From NCBI GenBank assembly GCA_023374045.1, contig CM041776.1, positions 348,253,636-348,317,635 on the forward strand: 64,000 bases of DNA. The letters run 5' to 3'. Of the stretch, positions 34,201 to 46,488 are shown piece after piece. Position 1 is the stretch's first letter. Each line of letters starts with the position of its first letter. The translations under genes were made by a program, and so were the position numbers. This DNA is from Limonium bicolor (taxonomy: Eukaryota; Streptophyta; Magnoliopsida; Caryophyllales; Plumbaginaceae). Under the pieces are notes generated by a model. That model was not told the origin of the DNA and made no database searches. It saw only the letters and a program-made list of their open reading frames with translations.

Positions 34201-37200
34201 TCTTGGTCCATAAAGCAGCAGAAGGGAAGATAAAAATCATAGCCCATTAGTATTTGAATGTAGGCACTCCCTTGATTACCTTTTTGTTATCTTATCAACT
34301 TCATCTATGTAAACAATTCCTTGTTGAGCTGCCTCCACATCAAACTCTGCAACCTAGATTGACATAGATACATAAGCAACAAGCAACAATGTCACTAGAC
34401 AGAAATCGAGGGTGGGAAGTATTGTGAGTCCTAAAGAAGTAAAGATAAGACCATCCCTTTAAGTTACTGAGTGACCTAAATCTCTATCTGACACGAACTT
34501 CTAATTCAATCTATGTCTGATACAGATTCAGCTTCAGAACCACAACAGAAGAACTTATGCATTTCTTTTAGAAGACTGCATAGGATCTGGAACACGTATC
34601 ACATGGAATATTGTGCTTAAGCTAAGAACCCCCAAGTGCTTATAGATGATACACTTAAGAAACCATTTTCTATCACAAAGAACCATCTGATTAATGAGCG
34701 TGAAGTGAGGTGAAATATGCTGAGTCAAATAGCATACATAACACAGACAAGAACACTGGAAATACCATTAATAACTTGTACAATAATGATTCCACATCTT
34801 CTCCAACATAGCCAGCCTGCACACAAAAAAGAGTGCTTCATTGTTAGTGAAACATGCATTAAAAGTAATATAAGTAAATTAGTAAATATAAGAAGGAAAT
34901 AATTCATACTGATAAGAGAAGGATCTATATAAATTGGCATATTTGTCAGCCCTACCTTATCTTCACACTAAGAATTAGAGCTAATAGCAAGTAGCAACAT
35001 ATACAAAGTTTCTAGAGCAATTGCCTAACAGCGCATAGAAACATATCAAGTCCTCACCCTCATCGAGTATGGCAAATACTTGATAAGACTATATACTGTA
35101 TCCTAAAGCACCACTTATACTGTCACCAGAAGCAAGCTCCCCACTACTAAGGTAAATAAGCCTTCGTGTTTTGATTTATAGACAGGTTGCAAAGAGTGTG
35201 GCATGACTCTAAGAAAATATAGGAAACAGTTAATATATGTTAAACAATTTATGACTGTCAGTACATTAATAACATCAGGTATACATGATCCAGGACACAA
35301 TTTCACCACATAGGTATATATGCTTAAGCTGCAGCTAATAAACTCCTTCTCAGAAAAATAAAACCACTTCCTTACCTGTGTCAATGTTGTTGCATCAGCA
35401 ATAACAAATGGTACATTCACTATGCGGGCAAGGGTTTTTGCCAGCAATGTCTTCCCTGTCCTTGCATCAACATTAACACAGACAGATCAGAACACCTGCA
35501 GTAATTCACCTGCAGCAAGTTGCCACACTAGAACCACGTTGATGGTTTTATACCACCTCTACACCACAAATCAAAACTACATTTTAAAAATAAGACTTAG
35601 AGACTTATGACACATACCGCAACCAGTGGGTCCCATCAAAAGTACATTGCTCTTCTCCAGTTCAACAAATTCATCATCATTCTTTTCAGCCTCAATTCCA
35701 TCTGGATCCTCTTCAGACCTACTCATATTAAAACAAAACAAAAAACTCAGTCATGACAAAACTTATGAAATTTAGGGCACATCTGACGAAAGAAAAGGTA
35801 CAAGCTAGCCAATTACTTCTGCATTGAGTCTTGGTAAATCCTTTTGTAATGGTTGTACACGGCCACAGAGAGCACCTGGCAAGCAATTGAGTGGTAAGGG
35901 GGAAGGAATGCATTGAGCCATTATACATATATTTGGTTACTCTAGCATGACTCAGCTTACACAATTAAGAAGCATTTCCTCAAAGATTGCACTTGAGCAT
36001 CAACGACCAAGAAAACTAAACCAAACGAAGAGAGATGGAAACAATCACATGAACAAGCAGGTAGATGATGACTTTCGCTATAAGTCCGTCCATCAACATA
36101 ATTGAGATGTGAACTCTGTAACTGCTTCACTCATCTGGATCTCATTCGGTAGTTCATAACGCTTTTCATGAATATGTTCCATATATAACAATGCAAAATC
36201 TGTCTTCAATTTGAGCCCTAGAGAGTACCCTTGCCAGACACAGAGATAACTGGGAGGGGCTTAAGATTATAGTGGAGTAGGAAAAATAACGGAAAAGTAA
36301 TTAACAAGATCGCCCACTAGCTTCTCTTCGTCATTATCACATGAACTCCTATGAGTATTTCACAATCACCCAATATTATCCGCATCTATAAGTGATTAAT
36401 ATATCTTGCCCATGAACCGGTAAATTATTTCGATCACATCAAGAGCAGCTACCAACAACGTAAGCACCACCACTACGTTTAATCCAGATAAGTTCATACG
36501 TCACCACTCTAATCATAATGGTTACTTACTATCCACCTTGAGATTTGAAACCGAGCATCCCCAGCATTGCAATTCTCAAGAAATGACAGACTCGGTCAAC
36601 AAAAACAGAAAATTTCACATACCTTCTTAGCCCGCTCTTGCCCATAACAAACTCGTCGAGACCTTTACACATTTCCTTGGGTGTTGGAAGCTCTTTCCCC
36701 AAGAATGCCCCACCCCACCTTTTTTCTTCTCCTGACTTCGTCCTGCTTCTAGCCTTTTATTCTCTTCCAGCATCCCGGCTCCAGGCCCTAACCCAGCATC
36801 ATCCAAAGCAGGAGGCTTCCAATTCTCCAGCAATGAAGGCAAGGGAGGGGGCGGCAATGACGGATCTCTTACATACGATCTGAGCTTCTGCCAAACTGAT
36901 ACCTTACCGTTCTCGTCCTCACTAGCCCCCCTTTCACGAAACTCCCCTCCATCAGGAAGTCTTCTTTGTTGTCACCATTGCCATTTCCAATTCCATTACC
37001 ATGCCGCTGCTGTTTCTCCTTGTCTTCTCCTTGGTTAGTCTTCCAATCTCAAAGAAGCTGCCCTGCAGAGGCGTGAGCTTGCAAGGGCGGAAGTAGAAGG
37101 CGGTTCTAACAATTGGGGCAGACGTTGAGCGCCTGGTAGATCCCAGACTCGTTGGGAGTGATGGATAATGGTCGATTGGAGAAGAGCACGTTCATCTGCC

Positions 37201-37498
37201 TAGAGCAGCGGGGGCAATTCATGACGGCCTTGATCTGGTCGTACTTGTCCGAGCTGCCCTCCCACTTCTGGTGCCTCTGGTGGAATCGGAAACCTAACCC
37301 TAGTCCTGACCTGATGGAAGTAGAAGTCGGAAATGATGGCTTGGGCAGGGGAGGAGAAAGCGGGCGAGTAGATCTGCAAGATGAGATGTGGTGGTAGTGG
37401 CGGGGGTGGAGAAGAGGCGGAGAAGGTGATGGTGGTGGTTTGGGAAGGATAGAGATTGCTGGTTGGAAGAGATTTTTTCGTCGGAAAAGCATCATCAT
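31276..37498 (-). CDS. CLPX: ATP-dependent Clp protease ATP-binding subunit ClpX, mitochondrial
   Basis: ClpX is the AAA+ unfoldase that feeds substrates to ClpP in the mitochondrial matrix. Fifteen exons on the minus strand: 36623-37498, 35817-35875, 35618-35718, 35376-35455, 34766-34816, 34280-34353, 34097-34174, 33355-33411, 32563-32633, 32369-32468, 32118-32222, 31949-32011, 31729-31851, 31481-31639, 31276-31352. The N terminus ([11 protein letters not shown], Arg/Ser/Pro-rich) suits a mitochondrial presequence. A zinc-binding pair CPRC and CPNC follows, then [14 protein letters not shown], Walker A GPTGCGKT, Walker [20 protein letters not shown], arginine-finger region PEFVGRFP and sensor-2 [10 protein letters not shown]. 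All introns are GT-AG. Exon 1 has several one-base frame changes (near 37108, about 36900-36960, 36720, 36650), and exon 6 ends with five A where six are expected (34280). Either sequence errors or a young pseudogene. Confidence 0.93.
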
Positions 37499-38159
37499 GG
37501 CTGGTTGCTTTCAATATTTCTTCGTCTGTTAATACTCTTTGTTGTTAGTGATGATTAAAAATTATGTTGATGAGGAAAGTGAGCCATTAGACATGATATA
37601 TAGAGATAGCCTCCATCTCATCCTCCTGCCCCGCATCCGCTTCCTCAGCGCGCCACACAGAGATATGGAGCGAGCGAGAAAGCGAAGATATCGCGCAATC
37701 TGAGGTCGGTCGATGTGATTGGGCAAACGTGGGATTGTGGGTGGAGTGGAGCGGCGGTGGGAGGAAGAGGATGGCCGGGAAGCGGATGGCTGGTTTGATG
37801 ATGGAGTGGACGATCTATGATTGCTGGCGCCGGTAATAGAATTAGAAACTTCATTTTAGGAATGGTTTCTCTCTTTTTAATTTTTCTGTATATTGGATTT
37901 AGAAAAAAGAAATAGAATGCGGATAATTCAGTTCATTTCAATTATAAATCGGAAATTAAGTAATATCTTCTTTTTTTTCTTTGAAAAGATAGTAATATCT
38001 TTTTTTGAATGACAGGAAATTACGTAATATCCATATCAAGTAGTGTTACCCGTCCACTTGGATTTCATGGGTCAAAGTAGGGGTGGAAACGGGGATCTGA
38101 TTATTATACTCATTTTTTTTATTGAATGTAGTCACTTTCTTATACAACCAGACGTAGAT
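37499..38159. other. Upstream region of ClpX; no gene
   Basis: Presumed 5' UTR and promoter of the ClpX gene, directly upstream of its ATG. 37645-37854 is open on the minus strand but low in complexity and overlaps nothing recognisable. Confidence 0.5.
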
Positions 38160-38790
38160 ACTTTATAATGTCGTCATTGACTTAACAGTTTATTTTTTTT
38201 TTGATTTAAGATCGTTATTGGCACTACTAACCCTAAAAATATTTTTGATAATTTTTTAGTTTTTCGATGTGATTTTTAGGGTGTGCGGTGTAGGTTAATC
38301 TTTTTGAAGTCATTATATATTTTATAATGTTGGCATTGACTCGACAGTTTTTTTGGGTAACGACCCCAAACCTTGGCACTACAACCTTTACATTTTTTAG
38401 CTTTTCTGGGGTAGTTTTTAAAGTGTATGATGATTAATCTTTTTTTGTCGTCTATACTTATAATATCATCACTGACTCGATAGTTTTATAAGTTTTGTGG
38501 TTTAGGGTTGTTATATCCTAAACCCTAGGACTGGAAACCATAAAAATGTCTTTGGTGTTTTTAAGCTTTCCTATGGTGACTTTTAGGGTGTACGGATTAG
38601 GGTAATCTATTTTGAAGTCATTTTATACTTTATAGTATCATCACGAACTCGGCAGACTTTTAAGGTTTCTGGTTTAAGAGTTAAACCCTAAACCCTGGCA
38701 CTACAAAGTCTTAAAATGCCTTCAACGTTTATTTAGTTTTCTTATGATGGTTTTTAGGGTGTGTGGTGTAGGATAATTTTTAATGTAAAG
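38160..38790. repeat. Degenerate tandem repeat with telomere-like cores
   Basis: Four diverged units share the landmark TC(A/G)TCA-tGACTCGACAG at about 38171, 38331, 38467 and 38638 (spacing about 135-170 bp), followed by a GTTTAGGG or AAACCCT core and TTTTTAGGGTGTGCGGTGTAGG. The last unit contains AAACCCTAAACCCTGG at 38683-38698, resembling the plant telomere repeat. Confidence 0.65.
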
Positions 38791-39015
38791 TAAAAAAAAT
38801 TTTAAAAAATGAGCTGCCCAGTGGCTGACCTTGAAGATAGCCACCCACCGGCTGCCGGCTACTGGTCTGTAGACTACCGCCGAATGCCTGCACAGTTTTT
38901 AATAAATTTGTGACTCCAAATAATAATTATCAGTTCACTCTATCACTCATATACTATTATTCATCACTTGCGGTTAACTCAAGTGATCGAGTGATAAACA
39001 AGTAAGAATGTACCG

Positions 39016-39534
39016 GCATGTTTTAATATAATATATATATATATATATATATATCGAAGATTTAATTTTAGCTTTACAGTAATTTTAAGATCCGATTATA
39101 ATTCATTTGAAACTTTCATGGAAAAGTCTAATGGTAGTTATAATTGTGTATAAATTATAGGGCGAACTATAAACAAATGATGAATCGGACAATAAATAGA
39201 TAATGGATAAACGATGGATGAAAAATCATTATTCAACATGTTAGAGTATAATCTTGTAATAAGGTTAGAATATCTCTAACGGGTTTTATAGATCAAGTAA
39301 AATACCTCGGGCATGTTTTTAATCTATCAAATATTTAATTTTAAATTTATAGTAATTTTAAGATCTGATTATAATTCATTTGAAACTTTGAAGTAAAAGT
39401 CTAAAGGTATAGTTATAATTTTGTATAAATTAATCAGATAGTAAATATATAATGGATCAACGATGGATGGAAAACTCATCATTAAACGTGTTAGAGTATA
39501 TTGTAATAAAGTTTGATTATTTCTAGGTGGTTTT
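39016..39534. repeat. Tandem duplication of about 0.27 kb with a TA microsatellite
   Basis: 39056-39300 and 39325-39534 are alignable along most of their length (shared AGTAATTTTAAGATC, ATTATAATTCATTTGAAACT, GTTAGAGTATA). Copy 1 is preceded by a (TA)n tract at about 39027-39052 that is missing from copy 2. Confidence 0.75.
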
Positions 39535-42500
39535 TGTAACACCCCAACTCATCTAAACGTGGTTATCGCAAAAACTTACTAATATATGTATCAACAACGC
39601 AGCAGAATTCCTTACATCATCCAGTACCTTGCTACAGTCTGACTACCAAAATATACCGAACTTAAACATATACAACGCTTAACCAAAATACGAACCGAAT
39701 ATAAAGTATCTCAAAGTTTAACATAGTTTGCTAACAACTGCAACTATCAACTAACAGGTGTACAGGCACAACCCGTATACAAAAATAGAACCCGTCCTAA
39801 GTCTACCCGCTCCTACTCTCAAGGTGGGTCTTCTGCGGGCGCTTTTCTGTAAAATAAATATGGATGCCCCGAGGGGGCCAGCACCTTCGCTGGTACGATT
39901 AACCTGTAGCCCTCAAGCTAACGGGGCTACGCACGACTACTTTGTTGTATACATGTAGTTGATTATTTATACAACATTAATAAGAAGTACAATAAACACA
40001 ACGCAAACATGTGAACAATCACTGCTCAAACAACTTGAACAACTTAAAAGCGTTCCTTAAGTAAGTGAGTTAGCTTTTTAACTCCTTAAGTTCATATTTC
40101 TCTTATTCTCATATCCACTCGTATCTCATTGTAACAACCGTTCTTTAATTAGAATTGGTTGTTCCTCAACTCAATGTTTATCTTTGTCGGGTCAAAAGTA
40201 ACTCTAGCCAATGAGCTATTAACTCTATTGGGTTAAATACACATTATTTCTTAAATTTGGGATTTAGGATATCCCACCACACCATCTTAATCTGGCCTCC
40301 CACCTAGAACTGTAGTCCAAGGTGGTCGAGTCTATATGTCGACTCTAGGCAACAAGTCAAAGACGAGTCTCAAACGGAAGCTGGATCTGATACAGATACC
40401 GACCCCCTTTCCTTAACAAGTATGACCGGAGTCAGTCCCGGATTCCTCACTCCCCCCAAGTTCCAGTTAGTGAAAGTCTCAAGGACGAAAGTGTTAGTGA
40501 AACCTTTTTCGGGTATTAACCAACCAATAACAGGGAGTGTGTTCTTATCTCATTCCTTTGTTTACTAAGCATAGTTAGTAAGTTAACTCAAGTCAAGTGT
40601 GTTAGTATAATGTAAACACACAAGAAACATAATAAACTGGTTGCATGTCTTATCTTGTTTTAGTCAAAACAATTAAACAAATAGCACACAAGCCGAGGGA
40701 CACCTCGTTAGCAAACAAGCTACAAGAAAACCATACCGTTCACCGTCGGTCGTTCGGTTGCCTAATCTCCTTCTGTGTCCAAATTCTTAATTCCTAAAAC
40801 ATTCATCCAATTTGGGTTGTTAATTACTTTCAATTAACCTAGCTTACTTAGCCACTAATGATTCCCACTAATAACCGCTAAGTCCTTGTAGTTTTAATCT
40901 TAATTTACTTCTCTTAATTTCTCAAGTCCTTATAAGCATATTCTTCTAATCATCATTACTCTCCTAATGGTGTACTACTAATGCCACTCTTTCTTTTCTT
41001 TTCTCTTTTTTTTATAAGGCCAGACCAACCTTACTAAGGTCGGTCGAAGTCAGTGAGTTATGGGTTTGAAAAATTCAGCTCGACCGACCTTCCCAAGGTC
41101 GGTCGAAGTCAGAAGACTCCAGTGTTTGAAAATATTCAACCCGACTGGCCTTCCCAAGGTTGGTCCTAAGGTCGGTCTAAGTCAGTAGACATCTAGGTTG
41201 GGTAATTTCAGCCCGACCGCCCCAGCCAAGGTCGGTCCCTTGGGTTGGTCGAAAGCAGACCCATTTTTCAAAGTGTTTATTTCATTCCAATCCTTTCCAC
41301 AAGTGTCCTAGTATGTTTTAACATCATTTTGGCACTTTGAAACACCCTTCTAACACATTGAGTAACCCATCACTCAACTCCTTGATCACTTCATCAATTT
41401 CTTACAAAATTCCTAGCACTTGCAACTTAATTCCTTAGGATCCTAAATGGTAAATTTTGTCTACAACCTTAACTGACCAAAGTGTTTCCTCGTAACCATT
41501 TTAACCATTCCAAAAGCATTATTAGTCATCTACATCTCCTTTACTCACAATTCTCAAAATCACTTTCTCTAGTTCACTCCTAAGTCATTACAAGACATGG
41601 TACCTTATTTACTACAAACTTTTACACAAGTCTTAACATCTCTCATTCCATGATTTTGGTGTATCTAACTCACCCTCTTGATCTCTAAATCCTCCAAAAC
41701 AATCCTAGGTCATTTTAACCCTCAAGAACACCTTAATTTATTCCTTTCCACCAACTAAACTCTTAATGGTTCCTAGTACATCCTAGGTCACAATATCTCA
41801 TTATAACACTTAAAACTCTTAGTTTCTCAACCAAATTTTGACATAGCTCCCCTAGTACATTCTTACACCCAAACACTTAGTTTTTCATCCTTAAACAACC
41901 AAAGACATTAAACTCCTCAATAAATGTTCTCTACACACAATTTACACTCAAACTACACCCAATCACAATATAGTGCATAAACTTAAATTGCTTGGCACTT
42001 AGGCCCTTAAATGACATGAACTAAATACTGAATTTCCCACATATATAGCTTTCAACCTGCAATTACACATCACCAACAATCCCATAGCAATATAAATGTT
42101 CTTGTAGCTCACCTTATGGTTGTTTTACTAACTCAATTTCTATTGGCTCCTTAGTCACAAGTTCACAATTATGATCATGTTGTTTTCCTAAGTTATATGG
42201 TTCATTATACAATGTAAGTTCTAGGCCACATTTGGTGTCTATCTAAACCCCATTCCTTAAGACATTAAACCACCTTAAGGTAAGTAATTTACCTTGTGTT
42301 TTTCAAGCTTTTCTCACTTTCCTTCATTTGTTTTCTTGATTGGATTTCGGCCAAGGACTTTAGTTCCCTTGCTAATCTTATAATCAACATTCAAATAATG
42401 TAATGAGTGCTAAGTAATATACCTAGATTTAAGGAATCATTCCTAGGCTTCCAAGGAGTGTTTAATGCATTAAAATGGATGATTACCTTTGGAGTTTGGA

Positions 42501-42870
42501 ATGAACTTGATAAGGAATCAAAGGAAGAATTCTTCTAGTCTCTTGGAGATTGAAATAAGGCTAATTCAAAGAGTAAAATAAGACCCCATGAGAAGTCATT
42601 TTTGGACATTAAGAAAAAATTGAGAAAACCTTGGATTTTTCAAGCTTTTTTTACCTTGGATGAAAGGAGATGAAATGGAGCTCTAGAAACTGAACTTTCC
42701 CCCTTCAATGGAGTTTCTCTATGGAATCAAACTTGAGCTTTTGAAGTTATGAAAGGACCAAAGGCAAGGTCTTGCTCCAACTAGCAATAATCTAGGTTTT
42801 GTTTTTTGATTTGGAGCTATATAGCAACTTTGGTGAGCAAAAGGAAATAGGAAAGAGCTGGTCTCTTTTC
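39535..42870 (-). mobile_element. Ty3/gypsy-type LTR-like sequence
   Basis: On the minus strand the block ends GAGTTGGGGTGTTACA, the characteristic end of many plant Ty3/gypsy (Tekay/Del-like) LTRs. It is preceded by the common GCTTGAGGGCTAC and CCAGCGAAGGTGCTGG segments (39870-39925). The far boundary is not clear and may lie near 42.8 kb. No protein-coding domain is present; it may be a solo or truncated LTR. A tandem repeat lies at 41020-41260. Confidence 0.5.
41020..41260. repeat. Palindromic GACCGACCTT/AAGGTCGGTC tandem repeat
   Basis: At least four copies of a 60-70 bp unit carry the partly self-complementary core GACCGACCTTCCCAAGGTCG, followed by GTCGAAGTCAG. The region is GC-rich within AT-rich surroundings. 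Confidence 0.8.
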
Positions 42871-43422
42871 TAATAGTGGCCATTGGTTCTGAATAGAACC
42901 AGAATCGATCGGAACCGGAACTGGTCTGAAACCGGTTCGAAACCGGAACCACGGCCTAACAAAGCGAATACAAATACACATTTTGGGATTCAGGATCAAA
43001 CCGGGCCCAAAACTGGAACTGCTTGGAACTGCCTAGAACCACCTTGGATTCGGAACTGTAGAACCGGAACCAGAACCGATGGAACTGCCCTAAAACCTGT
43101 CAAACTAGTCGTTGGTCAAACGTCAAAATGATTTCGTTTTGACCTAAAGGTGTGCACTCTTCTAAGAACCGGACAGAACCACCCCGGAACCATTTGGAAC
43201 CGCCCCGGAACCTGTCAGAACCGCTCCGGAACCAGTCGGAACCACTCCAAAACTGGAACCAGAATCGGAACTGCTCCGGAATCGATTTTTTAAGCGAATC
43301 CAAAGAGAATACAATTTTTGGAATCGAAAACGGGACCACCCTGGAACTGCCCAGGACCGGTTCCGAATCCGAATACCCATTTCCTGGAACCGGAACAGGA
43401 ACCTGAACCGTGGCCACCATTA
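42871..43422. mobile_element. hAT-type MITE with GGAACC subterminal repeats
   Basis: CTCTTTTC occurs at 42863-42870 and 43423-43430 as a perfect 8-bp duplication. The ends are inverted: TAATAGTGGCCATTGGTTC on the left, TAATGGTGGCCACGGTTC on the right in reverse complement. The interior is packed with GGAACCG-like motifs. It is inserted in gypsy-derived sequence and has no transposase. Confidence 0.85.
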
Positions 43423-44219
43423 CTCTTTTCATCAGGTGCTTGGGTCAACCGGATAGAGCATACCTTTGTCCAGGCTCTTGATTTTTTAGAGGAGTACTCC
43501 ATTTGGTCGTTGTGCTGCAGAAGGACTCTCTTCAAGAATCATGGTCACCTGGTCAGCCGGAGAGCATTAATGCTCTGACCGGGGACTTTGTATCTTTTTA
43601 AGGATAGTACTCCTTGGCGCCACTAATCAGCAAGAGTACTGCTCCTTTCAGGAAGCGTGGTCACCTGACCAACAGAATAGCGCTAGAGCTTGTCCAGGGA
43701 CTTTGTTTGTGGGAAACACTCTAGGGTCGGGCCTCCCATTGAGGGTATTTTACTTTAGGAATTATGCCAAAACAATTTTTTGGTCTAACATGAGGAACTT
43801 TTAGCGCGTGTGTAAACACCAGAGTGTTATAGTATGAGACCCGGGCATCCCGGGGGTTTGTGTCAATATATGGTCAGGCTGACGGATCAAGTGAAGAGGC
43901 TGATGAATCCTACTGTGAGAACAAGTTATGTGTGGTCAGGCTGACGAATCAAGCGGAGAGACTGATAGATCCTACTGAGAGAACAAGTTATGCGTGGTCA
44001 GGCTGACGGATCAAGTTGAGAGACTGACAGATCCGGCTGAGAGAACGGGTAAGGCTTAAGGGACTGCTGATCAGGCTGGTTATCCCTGCTATGTGATCCA
44101 CCTGTGAGACTGAGCTAAGAGAAATTTTTTTGACATTGTGGTGAGAGGTTAACCCTGAGTTTATTAATGGCGTTTGATCCATATAATTAAATTGCAATAC
44201 AAGTGTTATAGTGTGCAGG
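43423..44219 (-). mobile_element. Probable LTR / 3' region of a degraded gypsy element
   Basis: Lies just 3' of the minus-strand integrase remnants. It carries a direct repeat array and terminal-like sequence (GTGTTATAGT appears at both ends of the array block). The LTR boundaries could not be fixed. Confidence 0.4.
43870..44055. repeat. 62-bp tandem repeat, three copies
   Basis: TGGTCAGGCTGACGGATCAA recurs with small changes at 43870, 43933 and 43995. Each copy continues with GAGACTGA-TAGATCC and GAGAACAAGTTATG. Confidence 0.88.
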
Positions 44220-46488
44220 GTTACCTATAACTTCTTGAGCCGTTCGACGTGCCAAGAGTTGGAGATGACCTGCTTGTCGTGATCAAGTAGACGGTACGAA
44301 GTGGGGTAGATTTGTTCAGAGACAATGTGTGGTTGTACCGATTATGTTGTAGTTTGAAGGGGTTGTTGACTAACCATAGGACTAAGTGCCCCATGTGAAC
44401 TCCCTGGGTTTAACCTTTTTGTTGTAGTACCGAGCCACTTGTTGTTTGTTGTGTTGTAGCCGTATGAGCGCAATGTCTCGTGTCTCATTTATGAGGTCGA
44501 GTTTGGCACGAATTCGATAGTCGTTGCTTTTTTGTCAAAGTTCTTGACACGTGCGTTGGCGACCATGACTTCGCCCGTAATGTCAGCTTTGGTGTCATGT
44601 ACTAGCCTGAAGGGGTCTCCCCGGTTGGCTTTCATTTGGTGGTGCGGTAAGACGAGATCACTTGGGGTAGGAATTCGGCCCATACGCCTTTGTTCCGTGA
44701 TAGTCGCTTCTTTAGGTCCCGCATGAGTTGACTGTTTACATTCTCATCCTGTTGTTCGCTTGTGGGTGTGCGACGAAGGAAAACCTGAGGCCAATGGTGT
44801 GAGTTTCATTGAATTCAATAAAGGACTTACAGTTGAATTATAAGTTAATGTCAGTGAAAATGATTCGAGTCACTCCAAAGCGACAGAGTATGTTGTTCCA
44901 CACGAAGTTCTTGATACGTTTGGCTGTTATGATGGGAAGCGGGCAGCTTCGACCCACTTGGTGAAGTAGTCGATTGTGACAACCACAAACCGGAATCCAC
45001 CTTGGAAGCCGGTTGGTAAGGGCCAACTATGTCGATTCCTCATTGTGCGAAAGGGCATGGCCTGAGGACAAATTGCAGCTCTCCGGGTGGGGCGCTTATC
45101 CTTTTGGCGTGGATTTGGCAGACGGGGCATGTTTGCACGTGGTGCTTGCAGTCTCAGATGAGGGTTGGCCAGAAGTAACCAGTTCAAGTAATTTTTTTTG
45201 TTCGGGCTCGGTGTCCCAGGTGTTTTTACAGACTCTGGAGTGGACCTCTTAAGTTAGACGGAGGCCTACACCGGAGTATGCATCGGACAACCAGTTCGAA
45301 GAAGCTTCTCTTATAGAGTTCATCTTGTAACGGGAAGAAGTTGCTTGCTCGGTTTGTGACTTTTTTGGCCTCGACCTTGTCAATCGATAGCTTCTCATTA
45401 ATGAGGTAGTCCATGATTGGGGTCATCCAGTTGTTGTGCAACTAGTCTGTTCAACACTTTTGATATCTGACACAACTATGCTCAGGGTATTTTTGATCTT
45501 GACTAGGACTTGGCCAGTCACACCTCCGCACAAGATGACTATCTTGGAGAGGGCATCGGCTTGCTGGTTGTCTCCCCAGGGAACGTGGTTTATTTCGAAA
45601 GAGTGGAAAGAATCTTTGGGTGTCGTGGCTCGGGCCAGATATTTTTGGATTTTTTCAACTCTAGCCTTGAAACCTCCAGATAGTTGTTCGGTGACTAGCT
45701 TGGAGTCACTAAAAACTCGGATGTGGTTGGTGTTGAGGGTAAGGCATAGCTCTAAGCCAGTGATAAGGGCTTCATACCGGCTGCATTGTTGGCAGTTGCA
45801 AATCTGGGCCAGATTGCGTACCTTGTAGTGTGCCCTTCTGGTGATTTGATCAACATGCCGGCGTTGCAGCCTACCTTTTTATTGGATCCATCATTATACA
45901 GTGTATACACCATGGTGGAGCTGGCTGGCTCCGAGAAAGAAGGAGCGTTCATGAAGTTTGTCTTCCTGAAGAAGTTAACAAGCACTTGACCTTAGATGGA
46001 TGGTCGCGGTTGGAAGTGATGTTAAATTTGGATAACTCGACTGTCCACTTGGCTAAGCGGCCGAATTGGTTTGACTTCTGGATGATCTACTTGAGCAGGT
46101 AGTTAGTGTGGACGTTGATTTGGTGAGCTTGGAAGTATGGTCGTAACTTGCAGTCGATGATGACCAGCGGGAGGATCATTTTCTTCATGTTAGGAAATTT
46201 GGTCTTGGCATCGATCAAAGTTTTGCTGGTGAAGTGGACTGGGATATCGATCTTTTTGTCAACTTTTACATGCGCAAAGGCCATAGCTCAATGTGAGACA
46301 GAGAAATATAAAATGAGGATCTCACCTGGGAGCGGATGCCGAGCCGAGGTAGGTTGGCGATTGCCTTCTTGATCTCCCCGAAGGCTTGGATGCACTCCTT
46401 GTCTCACTGGAACTACGTATTTTTTTAGCACCTTGAAGAAGGTTAGCTCTTCTAGGCCATCATTGCACATAAGCTGCGTGCATTCCAT
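44220..46488 (-). pseudogene. Ty3/gypsy pol remnant (RT end, RNase H, second RNase H, integrase)
   Basis: Minus-strand fragments in order: end of reverse transcriptase and RNase H (46087-46488; IPVHFTSKTLIDAKTKFPNM, INVHTNYLLK); a second, archaeal-type RNase H (45752-45985; LYNDGSNKKVGCNAGMLI); integrase zinc-binding part (45226-45441; LQDELYKRSF); integrase core (44838-45187; FVVVTIDYFTKWVEA, KNFVWNNILCRFGVTRI); integrase C-terminal part (44489-44683; DPFRLVHDTKADI). Two RNase H domains point to the Tat lineage of Ty3/gypsy. Frames change repeatedly and stops are frequent, so the copy is dead. The 5' half of the element is not seen. Confidence 0.82.

Noticed and set aside
42883..43578. Overlapping ORFs with EPPRN or GSGAV repeats
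   Set aside because: Translations of the GGAACC-rich hAT MITE in several frames and both strands.
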